Source: Enterococcus sp. BWR-S5
GTDB lineage: Bacteria > Bacillota > Bacilli > Lactobacillales > Enterococcaceae
NCBI RefSeq assembly: GCF_016745255.1
Contig: NZ_JADOEQ010000001.1
Span: 372,001 to 436,000 of the forward strand
DNA: 64,000 bases
Direction: 5' to 3'
Part shown: positions 7,733 to 15,972 of the stretch, in pieces
How positions within the stretch are numbered: position 1 is the first letter of the stretch
Layout: each line of letters opens with the position of its first letter
Position numbers and translations under genes: made by a program
The notes under the pieces: model-generated
The model's database searches: none
The model's input: the letters and a program-made list of their open reading frames with translations, nothing else
What the model was told of the DNA's origin: nothing

Positions 7733-8914
7733 GTGGAAAACTTACGGAAAATGACAGCAGAAGACACACAACAAATGTTTGAGCTTGCAGCATATGCGTT
7801 CAATTCAGAAACAACAGAGGATCGAAAAAAGCGATTTGATTGGGTCACGGAGCATTCTGAATGCTATGGTTCGTTTGACGGCAACCAGCTTACCAGTCAA
7901 TTGCTGGCGACGCCATTTATAACAAACTTCCATGGTGTAGAGTATAAAATGGCAGGGATTGGTTGTGTATCTTCTTATCCGGAATATAGAGGGCAAGGCG
8001 GAATTACTGCTTTGATGAAAAAAATGCTTGCAGATTTGGCAGAGGAAAAGACAGCATTATCTTATCTGGCACCATTTTCTTACCCCTTTTATCGCCGTTA
8101 TGGCTACGAGCAGATTTTTGAACAAATTGAATATACGATTGAGCCACGAAATTGGCCGAATATTCGTGCGGTAGCTGGAAGTGTTCAGCGTGTCGATTGG
8201 TCTCAGGCGAAGGCGACGATTCAATCGATTTATAGCCAAGTCGCAGAGGTACAACGTGGTGGACTCAAGCGCGAAGAGTGGTGGCAGGAATACAAGTTCG
8301 CTTTAGGGAAAGAGCATCGCTTTGCGATCTATAAAAATGAAGAGGGACAGGCAGAAGGATACCTTGTCTATCAAACCAATGTTGAACGATTTACGATTGT
8401 TGAATGGCAGTCGTTGAGTAAAAATGGTTATTCTGCGCTGGCAAGATTTGTTGGTTCCCATAATGGTGCGACGCATCAGTTTTACTTCAAAAAAGGCTTT
8501 GCAGGTGAAGACCTAAGCTGGTTGATTCCATCACCGTTATTGGATATGCAGCTTAAGCCATATATGATGGGACGGATTGTGGATGTTCAAACATTCCTTT
8601 CTGCTTACCCATTCCACCTGCCTGACGGGGAAAAGGTCTTTTATTTAGAAGTGGCTGATGAATTTGGTCCTTGGAATGAAGGCGTCTGGGAGCTTAAGAT
8701 GTTAGATGGAAAAGTAGCGCTGAGCAAAACAGAAACGCCGGATGAGGAAGCAGTCTTAAAAGCTTCGATTCAAACCTGGACACAGCTATTTATGGGGTAT
8801 CGTTCCGGAGAGACCCTTCATTTTCATCAACAAATTTTCGGTAAGGAAGAACAGCTTCAAGAATTGGCAGAATTATTGCCGACAGGGAAACCAATTTTAG
8901 AAGATTATTTCTGA
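7733..8914 (+). CDS. Eis-like GNAT N-acetyltransferase
   Basis: A 393-residue protein of the Eis (enhanced intracellular survival) family. It has an N-terminal GNAT domain with the acetyl-CoA loop PEYRGQGGITALMKKM (about residues 83-98), a second GNAT-like half, and a C-terminal sterol-carrier-like domain. Family members acetylate amines, including aminoglycosides in mycobacteria; the substrate here is unknown. I chose GTG 7733, ten bases after GAAAGGGG, because an upstream TTG (7712) precedes the SD. It is monocistronic, between terminators. Confidence 0.88.
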   Translation: MENLRKMTAEDTQQMFELAAYAFNSETTEDRKKRFDWVTEHSECYGSFDGNQLTSQLLATPFITNFHGVEYKMAGIGCVSSYPEYRGQGGITALMKKMLADLAEEKTALSYLAPFSYPFYRRYGYEQIFEQIEYTIEPRNWPNIRAVAGSVQRVDWSQAKATIQSIYSQVAEVQRGGLKREEWWQEYKFALGKEHRFAIYKNEEGQAEGYLVYQTNVERFTIVEWQSLSKNGYSALARFVGSHNGATHQFYFKKGFAGEDLSWLIPSPLLDMQLKPYMMGRIVDVQTFLSAYPFHLPDGEKVFYLEVADEFGPWNEGVWELKMLDGKVALSKTETPDEEAVLKASIQTWTQLFMGYRSGETLHFHQQIFGKEEQLQELAELLPTGKPILEDYF

Positions 8915-8920
8915 TAAGAA

Positions 8921-8966
8921 AACCGCTTGACCCATTGTGTTGTAATGGGTCAAGCGGTTCTTTTAT
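8921..8966. terminator. Strong bidirectional terminator
   Basis: A perfect 16-bp stem AACCGCTTGACCCATT / AATGGGTCAAGCGGTT around a 7-base loop (arms about 8921-8936 and 8944-8959), followed by CTTTTATTT on the plus strand. It sits between convergent genes, the GNAT on + and the 43-residue protein on -, and can serve both. Confidence 0.9.
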
Positions 8967-9094
8967 TTCTCAGTTTTCTTTTCGTCATTTTTTTCTTTTT
9001 CTTCTTTTAATGCTTGCTTGAATATCTCTTCTTTTTCCTGCTTGTAGTTGTCTTGACGTTCAGCAAAAATCTTTTCTTTTGATTTATCAGTCAT
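8963..9094 (-). CDS. 43-residue highly charged protein
   Basis: An unreported-looking short gene: ATG at 9094 preceded by AAAGGAG with 9-base spacing, ending at TAA 8963. The product begins MTDKSKEKIFAERQDNYKQE and is almost entirely Lys/Glu/Gln/Asp, so it should be a single amphipathic helix or a disordered chain. It lacks Cys, Trp and any membrane segment. The good SD and a terminator positioned at its stop codon support a real gene. I know no function; small charged proteins of this kind are sometimes stress-related. Confidence 0.7.
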   Translation of the reverse strand: MTDKSKEKIFAERQDNYKQEKEEIFKQALKEEKEKNDEKKTEK

Positions 9095-9344
9095 GATGTA
9101 TCACTCCTTTGATTGCTCTTTCCCCAATCATAGCACTGGGAATGAGGCTTTGCGATTTTTTTGCTTGAGGAGCAGAGAGAAAGACGGATTTTCACCTATC
9201 TCTAATTGACAGAAGTTGTTTCGCCAAGTAAAATATAACTTGCAGGATTTTTCTTGCTTTTGCTGAAATAACTGTTAATAGTAGTAAGTAAAACAGCCAT
9301 TTTCTTGGCACTATATCGTTATTTCGAAAACTGAATAACAAAAT

Positions 9345-9416
9345 GCCCCCGTAGTTAAATGGATATAACGGACCCCTCCTAAGGGTCAATTATCAGTTCG
9401 ATTCTGGTCGGGGGTG
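9345..9416 (+). tRNA. tRNA-Arg (anticodon CCT)
   Basis: A full cloverleaf can be drawn: acceptor GCCCCCG/CGGGGGT, D-stem GTTA/TAAC, anticodon stem GACCC/GGGTC with loop CTCCTAA (anticodon CCT, reading AGG), a 4-base variable region, and T-stem ATCAG/CTGGT with loop TTCGATT. The discriminator is G9416 and CCA is not encoded. A strong terminator follows. Confidence 0.95.
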
Positions 9417-9427
9417 TTGCCAAATGT

Positions 9428-9467
9428 ATGCCGAAAATCTTCGCTTGAGAAGGTTTTCGGCATTTTC
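9428..9467 (+). terminator. Terminator of tRNA-Arg
   Basis: ATGCCGAAAATCTTC pairs with GAAGGTTTTCGGCAT (one mismatch) around a GCTTGA loop, followed by TTTCC. It begins 12 bases after the tRNA. Confidence 0.85.
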
Positions 9468-9572
9468 CTGCTTTAATGGTTAGATTCTTTGAAATGATTG
9501 AATCAGCTATGGTTATGCAGTTCATTAATCATTTGTCAGTATTTTACATTCTTATTCCATTCTGTTCAATTT

Positions 9573-10142
9573 CTAGCTAGTCAGCTGATCGACTAATTCT
9601 TTCGCAAGGTCTTCAACCCGTACAGGGCGCAGACTCTTCATAAATAGTCCAAAGAATTTTAGAATAGGAGCCATTTTTGCCATACTGTCATTGCGATCTT
9701 TACCGTATACAAGCGTGGGTTCAACATAAGCAATTTTTTTGCCACTGTCCTTTAGCATTGAAAGTGTGTCTGATTTGATAGCAGTGAATGATTTTGGTCC
9801 CAAGGTTCCGCCGATAAATCCGATGGTTTCAATATTTAGGTCTACTGAAAGCTTAAGCATGACTTCTGCCGGGAGCTTATTGATTCGTATCAGTTCATCG
9901 GGATCTTTCTCCGGACGACCGACAAAATCGACGATACAGTCTACGTCCTTAGGTAATACTCGCTTAACAGAATCAAAATTAGTGACATCTGCCCGTACAT
10001 TTTTTATGCGTGGGTGCACCAATTCATTTTTGCCTGAGCGTGATACGACATAGAATACAGCTTCACTGTCTCTACTAATCCATTCCTCTGTAACGGCTCT
10101 TCCAATGTATCCATTTCCTCCTAATAAAACGATGTTTTTCAT
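9573..10142 (-). CDS. Atypical short-chain dehydrogenase / NAD(P)-binding epimerase-like protein
   Basis: A 189-residue Rossmann-fold protein. The N-terminal LLGGNGYIGRAV is the NAD(P)-binding glycine motif, followed by RADVTNFDSV and a DFVGRP loop. At 189 residues it is shorter than typical extended SDRs, and I do not see a clean YxxxK catalytic pair, so it may be an atypical SDR or NmrA-like sensor. AAGGAGG precedes the ATG. It is divergently transcribed from an HxlR regulator, which commonly controls such a neighbour in response to reactive electrophiles. Confidence 0.82.
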   Translation of the reverse strand: MKNIVLLGGNGYIGRAVTEEWISRDSEAVFYVVSRSGKNELVHPRIKNVRADVTNFDSVKRVLPKDVDCIVDFVGRPEKDPDELIRINKLPAEVMLKLSVDLNIETIGFIGGTLGPKSFTAIKSDTLSMLKDSGKKIAYVEPTLVYGKDRNDSMAKMAPILKFFGLFMKSLRPVRVEDLAKELVDQLTS

Positions 10143-10338
10143 GTTATCCTCCTTGTAGACTTATGGTCTTAATAATAATTTTTTGTGATGCGTTTTTCAT
10201 CGACTGCTTTAGTCTTTGTTAGAGTAATTTTCTATCAATACTAGCGGTAACCGTTCACTATACTGTTGTTTGTAAATACAGTTATGACAATCGATCTTCT
10301 TTTGTATGACCTGTCTTTACTTCCTTCAGTATAAATAT

Positions 10339-10352
10339 TATACTTAGTATGA
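10339..10352. promoter_or_regulatory. Candidate HxlR operator motif (first copy)
   Basis: TATACTTAGTATGA in the divergent SDR/HxlR intergenic region, containing the near-palindrome ATACTTAGTAT. A 13-of-14 copy (TATACTTAGAATGA) occurs just after the hxlR stop at 10792-10805. HxlR proteins bind short palindromes of this kind in divergent promoters. Binding here is inferred. Confidence 0.45.
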
Positions 10353-10416
10353 AAATCGATAACAAGTACGCAGATTAAATGTACCAAGTATCATAGAGTG
10401 TACTAAGGAGGCTATT

Positions 10417-10782
10417 ATGGATAGTGTAGAAGAAAAATTTATCCAATCATTGATTGATTTACCCGCGAATGAAAACTGCCCCATAAGAAAATCATTAGAG
10501 TTATTCAGTGGGAAATGGCGGACATGGGTTTTATTCGAACTCTGTAAAAAACCAGCTTATCGCTTTGGAGAACTAAGAAAAGCAATCCCTAAAATCACTA
10601 ATACAATGTTAACGACAACCTTGAGAGATTTGGAGCACATGGGAATAATTGAAAGAAAGCAATTTAACGAAATACCTCCACATGTAGAATATTCCCTAAC
10701 TGAAAGTGGCTACGCATTAGCACCGGTATTTATTGAAATAGCGAAGTGGGCTGATAAGTATTTGCCTGAAGAAACGGACTAA
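10417..10782 (+). CDS. HxlR-family winged-helix transcriptional regulator
   Basis: A 121-residue dimeric DNA-binding protein. It carries the family core: CPIRKSLELFSGKWRTWVLF (with the single cysteine often used for redox or electrophile sensing), FGELRKAIPKIT and TLRDLEHMGIIERKQF leading to the wing, then YSLTESGYAL. TAAGGAGG precedes the ATG. Divergence from the SDR gene at 9573-10142 suggests it represses that gene and itself, as HypR and YodB-type regulators do. Cys27 as the sensing residue is inference. Confidence 0.9.
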   Translation: MDSVEEKFIQSLIDLPANENCPIRKSLELFSGKWRTWVLFELCKKPAYRFGELRKAIPKITNTMLTTTLRDLEHMGIIERKQFNEIPPHVEYSLTESGYALAPVFIEIAKWADKYLPEETD

Positions 10783-10898
10783 GCTGTACAATATACTTAG
10801 AATGATAGTGCTGTATTATCAGTGGATTATACAGGAGCCGAAGCATTGATAAGCTTCAGCTATTAAAGTTGAAATAGAAGTTTACAGAAGTCATAGAT

Positions 10899-10946
10899 AA
10901 TACCTCGACGGGCTGAAATCATTCCAGCTCTTCGAGGTATTTTTTG
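10899..10946. terminator. Terminator between hxlR (+) and the lipoprotein gene (-)
   Basis: AATACCTCGA / TCGAGGTATT flank an inner GGGCTG...CCAGCT pairing, with TTTTTT on the plus strand. It ends the HxlR transcript and may partly serve the convergent lipoprotein gene. Confidence 0.7.
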
Positions 10947-10970
10947 GTTGATCGAATAATTTGCACTAAT

Positions 10971-12452
10971 TTATTTTGAGAAAGTCATAGTCATTGCATC
11001 AAAATCAATGGTCCATTTATATTGCTTCAAATAGTTGTGGCTAATCAAGGCATCTGTGACAAAGCCAGTCTCATCAAACATATCTAGTGTATCACCGGTA
11101 AAGTAGTAGCCGCGTCCGTTTTCCTGTTGCAAATCTCCAAGTCCATAGGAATCAACATCATAGGAAGCCTCTTGGAAATCATTGCCGCCCATACCGCCGC
11201 CAACTGCATCTCCCAGTTCAGGCATCGGAATACCGGTAAGATTCATTGTTTCTTCGGGTAAAATCATTCCTGCACCATCGCCCGCTGCAAGCCCTGAATC
11301 AACAAACATGTTCAAATCGCTGTAACCGTTGATAGCGCCCTTTGCAAACATAAAGTGTGTGTTGGCGAGAGTAAAGGGAATGGTTTCGGCAATGTTCTCT
11401 GATTTTTGCTCTTTTTCCAATTGACTCTTACCAGCTTCATCTCTTGGACGTAACACAAGCTCACCGGTGGTATAATCCATTGTTGGAATGAATTGCTGCA
11501 GTACATTTGTACCGATGATGGCATGGATATTTTCCACCTCAGGGATGACATCAGCAAATCCATCAAATGGACCAAGCATGACAGGAACATTTGTGATATC
11601 TATACCGCCCATTTTTAAGGACTCAGCTTTACCTAAACCGATGTCAGCAGTATTTCCACCGGCAAATGTTCCTGTATCCTGTGACAAAGTCTCAATACCT
11701 AAGTCGGCTGCTTTGTCTTGATCAATGACCAAGCTGCTGCCTCCTGTATCGATGACAGCATTCATTTTTACACCATTGACTTCGATTGGAATGACCGGTA
11801 ATGGGTCAGTGATAGTAAAGGGAATAGAGGTCTGCTCTTTTCCATTCCAATCCATATCATACGGTGTGCTGGTACCAAAAGCCTGCATCATATCAAGAAG
11901 TGATTTATTCGGATCATCGTCTTCCAAAGAAAGTTCTTGGGATTTACTATATTGGTTTGTCTGGTAATAGACCATCAGCAAACCGCTTTGTGCTTTTTGC
12001 CCAAAGGTATCTGGAGCGGTATCAAGAAGCTCGTTGTACTGTTTTTCTGCTTGTTCGTATTCACCATTCAAATAGCTAAGCTGTGCGGCCAGATAAAGGA
12101 CTCTAGGATCAGGAGAGCTTTCCTTCATAAGGGTTTCAACCAGCGCTTCTGCTTCTGAAAACTCACCCAAAGCAAATAATGCTTCTGCGTAGTTTATCGC
12201 TGCAGCCTCATTATCCGGCGCTTCTTTGTATTTCTTTTCTAATGTATGTACTTGCTTTGAATAGTAGTTTCGAGTATGTTCGATAGTCTCTGTATCGAAA
12301 GCAGTACTGCTTGTTGTTTCTTCCGTTTTGTTTTCCTTCGCTGAAATCTGTTGTGAAGAAGCATTTTGTGAATCGCAAGCAGTTAGAGTACTGGTCAAAA
12401 AGCCTGCACATAAAAGGGAGCACATTACTTTGGCTGTTAATTGTTTGTTCAT
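10971..12452 (-). CDS. Lipoprotein with TPR region and two aspartic-protease-like halves
   Basis: A 493-residue surface lipoprotein. The signal peptide ends in a lipobox (STLTAC, Cys26), followed by a Ser/Thr/Gln-rich linker. Helical TPR-like repeats (about residues 55-150, e.g. NYAEALFALGEFSEAEALV) come next. Then a retropepsin-like half holds VIDTGGSS (Asp235) and HAIIGTNVLQQF, and a second half holds FVDSGLAAG (Asp385) and ALISHNYLKQY. DTG and DSG are the catalytic triads of pepsin-type enzymes. ATG 12452 follows GGAGG; upstream in-frame codons lack an SD. Divergent from a two-component system. Active protease or inactive peptide binder cannot be told from sequence. Confidence 0.82.
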   Translation of the reverse strand: MNKQLTAKVMCSLLCAGFLTSTLTACDSQNASSQQISAKENKTEETTSSTAFDTETIEHTRNYYSKQVHTLEKKYKEAPDNEAAAINYAEALFALGEFSEAEALVETLMKESSPDPRVLYLAAQLSYLNGEYEQAEKQYNELLDTAPDTFGQKAQSGLLMVYYQTNQYSKSQELSLEDDDPNKSLLDMMQAFGTSTPYDMDWNGKEQTSIPFTITDPLPVIPIEVNGVKMNAVIDTGGSSLVIDQDKAADLGIETLSQDTGTFAGGNTADIGLGKAESLKMGGIDITNVPVMLGPFDGFADVIPEVENIHAIIGTNVLQQFIPTMDYTTGELVLRPRDEAGKSQLEKEQKSENIAETIPFTLANTHFMFAKGAINGYSDLNMFVDSGLAAGDGAGMILPEETMNLTGIPMPELGDAVGGGMGGNDFQEASYDVDSYGLGDLQQENGRGYYFTGDTLDMFDETGFVTDALISHNYLKQYKWTIDFDAMTMTFSK

Positions 12453-12554
12453 GTTATTCCTCCGTTTCTTTAAGTTAGCCTTAGTATAGAGAATCAAATC
12501 AAAATATAAGTAAAGTGAAAGTTAAATGTAAAAAACACTTTGCTTTCGTTTTAT

Positions 12555-12563
12555 TGGTATGAT
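12555..12563 (+). promoter_or_regulatory. Extended -10 promoter of the two-component operon
   Basis: TGG-TATGAT, an extended -10 element. Transcription would start about 12570, leaving only about 12 bases before the ATG at 12583. Confidence 0.5.
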
Positions 12564-12582
12564 AGTATGAGTAAAAATTTGG

Positions 12583-13344
12583 ATGGAGGATAAAACAATT
12601 AAAGAGAATCAATTAGCGACCTCTGAAAAAATTCTGCTTGTTGATGATGAACAAGGATTGTTAACGCTGGTAAAAATTACCTTGAATAAGGAAGGCTATC
12701 GGGATATTACCACTGTTGAGACAGGAGCAGAGGCACTTCAGGCGATAGAAAGAACCCACTATGACCTTATTCTTTTAGATGTGATGCTGCCGGATTATTC
12801 GGGGTTTGATCTATGTACAGAAATTCGACGATATACCACTGCGCCGATTATCTTTTTGACTGCACGAACGAGCGATTATGACAAGCTGTCCGGATTTGCG
12901 ATCGGCGGCGATGACTATATAACAAAGCCTTTTAACACGATGGAGCTGGTTGCACGAGTCAAAGCTGTTTTTCGTCGTCGTTTGTTGGATATTGCTTCTG
13001 TAAAAGAATCGATTGGCGCAAAAGAGGTGTATCAGTATGGTTCGATTGCATTGGATATGTCCGGCGCAGTTCTTAGAGTCGGTGAGACTGAGGTAACTTG
13101 TACAGCGAAGGAGCTTGAGCTGATGGCTTTTTTCTGTGCGCATCCCAATAAGGTGTTTACGACAGCGCATCTGTATGAAGCTGTCTGGGGAATATCAGAA
13201 TTCGGCGATGAAAAAACAGTGACGATTCACATTTCTAAGCTAAGAAAGAAATTGAATGATGAAAAGAAGCCTTATCAAATCATTACAAACCTGCGAGGAA
13301 TTGGCTATAAGTTTGTCCCGCCAACAGGAGCTGTTGAAGAATGA
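12583..13344 (+). CDS. OmpR/PhoB-family response regulator
   Basis: A 253-residue regulator. The receiver domain has the acidic pair VDDE (about 20-23), phospho-acceptor Asp66 in LILLDVMLPD, Thr in FLTARTS and Lys in ITKPFN. A C-terminal winged helix (about 150-245) carries VTIHISKLRKKL and ITNLRGIGYKF. The start is uncertain: ATG 12583 has no SD upstream, whereas GGAGG at 12585-12589 would serve an in-frame ATT at 12598. Its stop overlaps the kinase start by 4 bases (ATGA). The divergent aspartic-protease lipoprotein is a plausible target. Confidence 0.92.
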   Translation: MEDKTIKENQLATSEKILLVDDEQGLLTLVKITLNKEGYRDITTVETGAEALQAIERTHYDLILLDVMLPDYSGFDLCTEIRRYTTAPIIFLTARTSDYDKLSGFAIGGDDYITKPFNTMELVARVKAVFRRRLLDIASVKESIGAKEVYQYGSIALDMSGAVLRVGETEVTCTAKELELMAFFCAHPNKVFTTAHLYEAVWGISEFGDEKTVTIHISKLRKKLNDEKKPYQIITNLRGIGYKFVPPTGAVEE

Positions 13345-14414
13345 AGAGTCTGCATGTACGGTTCGTCTTATACTGCACAGTCGGTTTGCTGCTTTTCTTA
13401 GTATATTTTATTTTTTTATTTACCTTTCTCAATAATTTGGTTTATCCTGAGGGATTTATGTTGCTGTCTTATGAAAACATTTCAGGAATGACGTTCTTCA
13501 TTTTCCTTGTTTGTTTTGCATCCGGCGGGCTTCTCTTCAGTCTTCTTATTGTTCAACCACTTTCACGAATCATTCGTGTTATTAGTGAACAGTCAAAGGG
13601 AAAATACGAGACAGCTGCCGCCGCTTTTATGAAAAATGGGAAGGTAAAATGGTATTACTTTCTTTATCAAGAGGTCATGTTAAATTTAGTAAGCTTAGGG
13701 AGCCATCTTCAAAAAGCGGACTTAGAACAGAAAGAAATGGAGCAGGCTAAAAATGAATGGCTTGCAGGCGTCTCCCATGACTTGAAAACACCTCTTTCTT
13801 ATATAAACGGCTACTCATCCCTATTGTTAAATCAAACGCTTTACTTCTCAGAGCAGGAAAAAGCAACCTATCTGAATGAAATATACCAGAAAGGAAGCTA
13901 TATAGAGTCGTTGATTAATGATTTGAATCTTTCCTTCTTTTTCGATGGCGCTGAAAAAATGCAGCTGAGGTATTCTCAGATAGAACTGGTGGCTTTTCTG
14001 CAGCGCACCTTAGTGGATGCAGCGAATGATCCAAGAGCAGAAAAATTTTTATTTGAATATAACACCCCGTTGGAAAGAAGAGACGTTGTACTTGATGAAC
14101 GCTTGATGTATCGAGCGCTTTATAATTTACTGATGAATGCTGTCGAGCACAATCCTGAAGGAACAACGATAGCTATCAATTTTGAGGAGATAGCGGATGG
14201 CTTAGTCATTCAAGTTTCCGATAACGGTATTGGGATGGATACAGCTACCTACAGCCGTATCTTCGACAAATATTTCAGTAGTACGAAGCAGAAGCAAGGG
14301 AAGGGCCTGGGATTATTTGTAGTGAAGCAGATTGTTGAAGCATTGGGAGGAACACTATCCGTTGTCAGTGAGGTAGGAAAAGGAACGACTTTCTGTATTG
14401 AGCTTAAAAGCTGA
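13341..14414 (+). CDS. Sensor histidine kinase
   Basis: A 357-residue membrane kinase with two transmembrane helices (about 8-32 and 50-74) separated by only a short extracellular loop, so it probably senses within the membrane or through a partner. It has no clear HAMP-sized linker. The H box SHDLKTPLSYINGY carries His146. The ATPase domain has the N box LMNAVEHNP, G1 VSDNGIGMD and G2 GKGLGLFVVKQIVEALGG. It is translationally coupled to the response regulator. The small-loop architecture is shared with intramembrane-sensing cell-envelope kinases, making an envelope-stress role plausible. Confidence 0.92.
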   Translation: MKSLHVRFVLYCTVGLLLFLVYFIFLFTFLNNLVYPEGFMLLSYENISGMTFFIFLVCFASGGLLFSLLIVQPLSRIIRVISEQSKGKYETAAAAFMKNGKVKWYYFLYQEVMLNLVSLGSHLQKADLEQKEMEQAKNEWLAGVSHDLKTPLSYINGYSSLLLNQTLYFSEQEKATYLNEIYQKGSYIESLINDLNLSFFFDGAEKMQLRYSQIELVAFLQRTLVDAANDPRAEKFLFEYNTPLERRDVVLDERLMYRALYNLLMNAVEHNPEGTTIAINFEEIADGLVIQVSDNGIGMDTATYSRIFDKYFSSTKQKQGKGLGLFVVKQIVEALGGTLSVVSEVGKGTTFCIELKS

Positions 14415-14520
14415 TTCACACCGTTGTAAAAAAATTTGCTCTGTTCGAAGAATGCGACCTTGAAGGAGCGGTTAATTTAGTTACTCTAAAAAGATTGCTT
14501 TTTCTATCTTATTCTTATCA

Positions 14521-14529
14521 TGGTATAAT
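14521..14529 (+). promoter_or_regulatory. Extended -10 promoter
   Basis: TGG-TATAAT immediately upstream of the 159-residue unknown gene. No good -35 is at standard spacing, as expected for extended -10 promoters. Confidence 0.6.
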
Positions 14530-14580
14530 TGCAGTAATGTTAAAAAATGGACATTGATTTACAGAAAGGGAGGATTTGTG

Positions 14581-15060
14581 GTGGACACCCAAGTTAATCC
14601 GATATTGGCGCAGCAGCTAAAAGATTTGCTGACTGTTGCGTATGATGAATATTATAGTAAGAATGCTGATTATTTGAAGCTTAGTGAAAAAATCAGCTCT
14701 GAGATGGGCAGTTTTTACATGAAAGAATTTGCTAATCTGACGTTCAGAGATACCAGGGTTTTTCCATTTGAGCTTGGTAACGGGTCATTTATCGGCTATC
14801 TTTTATGGTCGAAAGAGTTGGAAGTCTATGGGACAGATTCCAGTCGTTTTTTCATATTGCTGACGGGCTTTGGCTTTATTTCCGGAATTGAGATTTTTGA
14901 TAAAGGGGAAGTGAAATCAACCCAATGGCAGGATCTTATAGGAGCAAAGACAGTGAATGAGTTGTTGAACAGTTTGAAAGAAATCAACGAGAAGGCTGAT
15001 TTTACAGCCGAGAGTCCGTTGATTCAAAAATATGTTGAACTATTAGAAGAGAGACAATAA
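14581..15060 (+). CDS. Hypothetical protein (159 aa)
   Basis: A soluble protein I cannot place in a named family. It is mixed alpha/beta, with an N-terminal helix (PILAQQLKDLLTVAYDEYY), a central beta-rich section (GNGSFIGYLLWSKELEVYG, FFILLTGFGFISGIEIF) and a C-terminal helix. There is no signal peptide or cysteine pair. I chose GTG 14581, 7 bases after GGGAGG; GTG 14578 is also possible. It has its own extended -10 promoter and terminator, so it is a single-gene unit. Confidence 0.75.
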   Translation: MDTQVNPILAQQLKDLLTVAYDEYYSKNADYLKLSEKISSEMGSFYMKEFANLTFRDTRVFPFELGNGSFIGYLLWSKELEVYGTDSSRFFILLTGFGFISGIEIFDKGEVKSTQWQDLIGAKTVNELLNSLKEINEKADFTAESPLIQKYVELLEERQ

Positions 15061-15064
15061 TAAG

Positions 15065-15098
15065 AAAACCGCCTTTTTATGATAAGGCGGTTTTTATT
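15065..15098 (+). terminator. Intrinsic terminator (convergent region)
   Basis: AAAACCGCCTT / AAGGCGGTTTTT stem with an 8-base loop followed by ATTATTTTT. It ends the preceding plus-strand gene and may also serve the minus-strand regulator. Confidence 0.85.
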
Positions 15099-15110
15099 AT
15101 TTTTACTTAA

Positions 15111-15961
15111 CTAACTACCGGTAACCGGAATCCATGTTTCCAATGAATTGTCTTGACCATAGACTTCTAAATCCGGTCCAAAGGCGAACTGATAGCCGCT
15201 TGAGGGCAGCCAATCCATAACGATTTGGTGCTGGAATTTCTGCATTTCTTCAGGGCTTGCCATCCTATGAGGAAAAGCAGCCCAAGTCGCTGCCGGAATA
15301 ATCAGCTCTTCATAATCATCTGGTGTTGGAGCGGTTGTTGCCACGGCAATATAATAATCAAACTCACTTTTGTTGAGATTTGGATTATAGTCACTGACCC
15401 CTAACAGCCTAACGGTTCAGTATTCATAAGCGCGAGGATATCAGGGATTTCACCACTTTGCTGAACCTGCTGCCAGAAAGCGGGTAATTCTCTATAGCTT
15501 GCGCCATTTTCCATTGTTGTAGGCAGCTTCTTCCCGGCAATCTTAAAGGCTTCCGTGTGGACAATACGATAATCCAGGCTGTTGGCTCCTTTAATGGATA
15601 GTTCGAAGGAGAGAGGAGGGTACGCTTTAATCAAGACACTGTTTTTTTTCAACTCTTTAGGTGTAACACCGTGAAACGCTTTAAATGCTCGATTAAAAGA
15701 GGTTGGTGAGCTATAGCCGTAATTGTAAGCAAGGTCGGTAATTTTGCTGTTTTGACTAATCAGCTCTTGTGCGGCCTTTGATAAACGACGGCAGCGTATA
15801 TATTCAGAAAGAGACACACCGGCAACCATCAAAAATAAGCGCTGGAGATGATAGGTAGAATAGCCCATCCTTTTCCCCAATTCATCATATGAGATTTCCT
15901 CTTCAAGATTATTTTCAATAAAAAGAACAAGTTCATTTAAACTGTCAAACCAATTTTTCAT
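15111..15961 (-). pseudogene. AraC-family regulator with GyrI-like domain, broken by a frameshift
   Basis: The minus strand encodes an N-terminal AraC DNA-binding domain (LGKRMGYSTYHLQRLF and LAYNYGYSSPTSFNRAF helices) followed by a GyrI-like effector domain. Reading stops at a TAG just after NTEPLG (about 15401-15409). One base inserted there (GGCTG to GGCCTG) restores the frame and continues LLGVSDYNPNLNKSEFDYYI into the remaining GyrI part, which ends at 15111. The downstream GyrI-like paralogue has the matching PFGLIGASVYN, confirming the join. Either a true inactivating deletion or a sequencing error. An SD (AAGGAGAG) precedes ATG 15961. Confidence 0.85.
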
Positions 15962-15972
15962 GTATTCTCTCC

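Noticed and set aside
9345-9416. tRNA-Arg as an attachment site of an integrated element
   Set aside because: No integrase gene and no duplicated tRNA 3' end were found nearby.
15111-15344. A separate 77-residue gene encoding only a GyrI-like C-terminus
   Set aside because: It has no SD, and adding one base near 15405 joins it seamlessly to the AraC half; it is the second part of a broken gene.
15395-15415. Programmed ribosomal frameshifting in the AraC-GyrI gene
   Set aside because: The local sequence lacks an X-XXY-YYZ slippery heptamer and an obvious downstream stimulatory structure.
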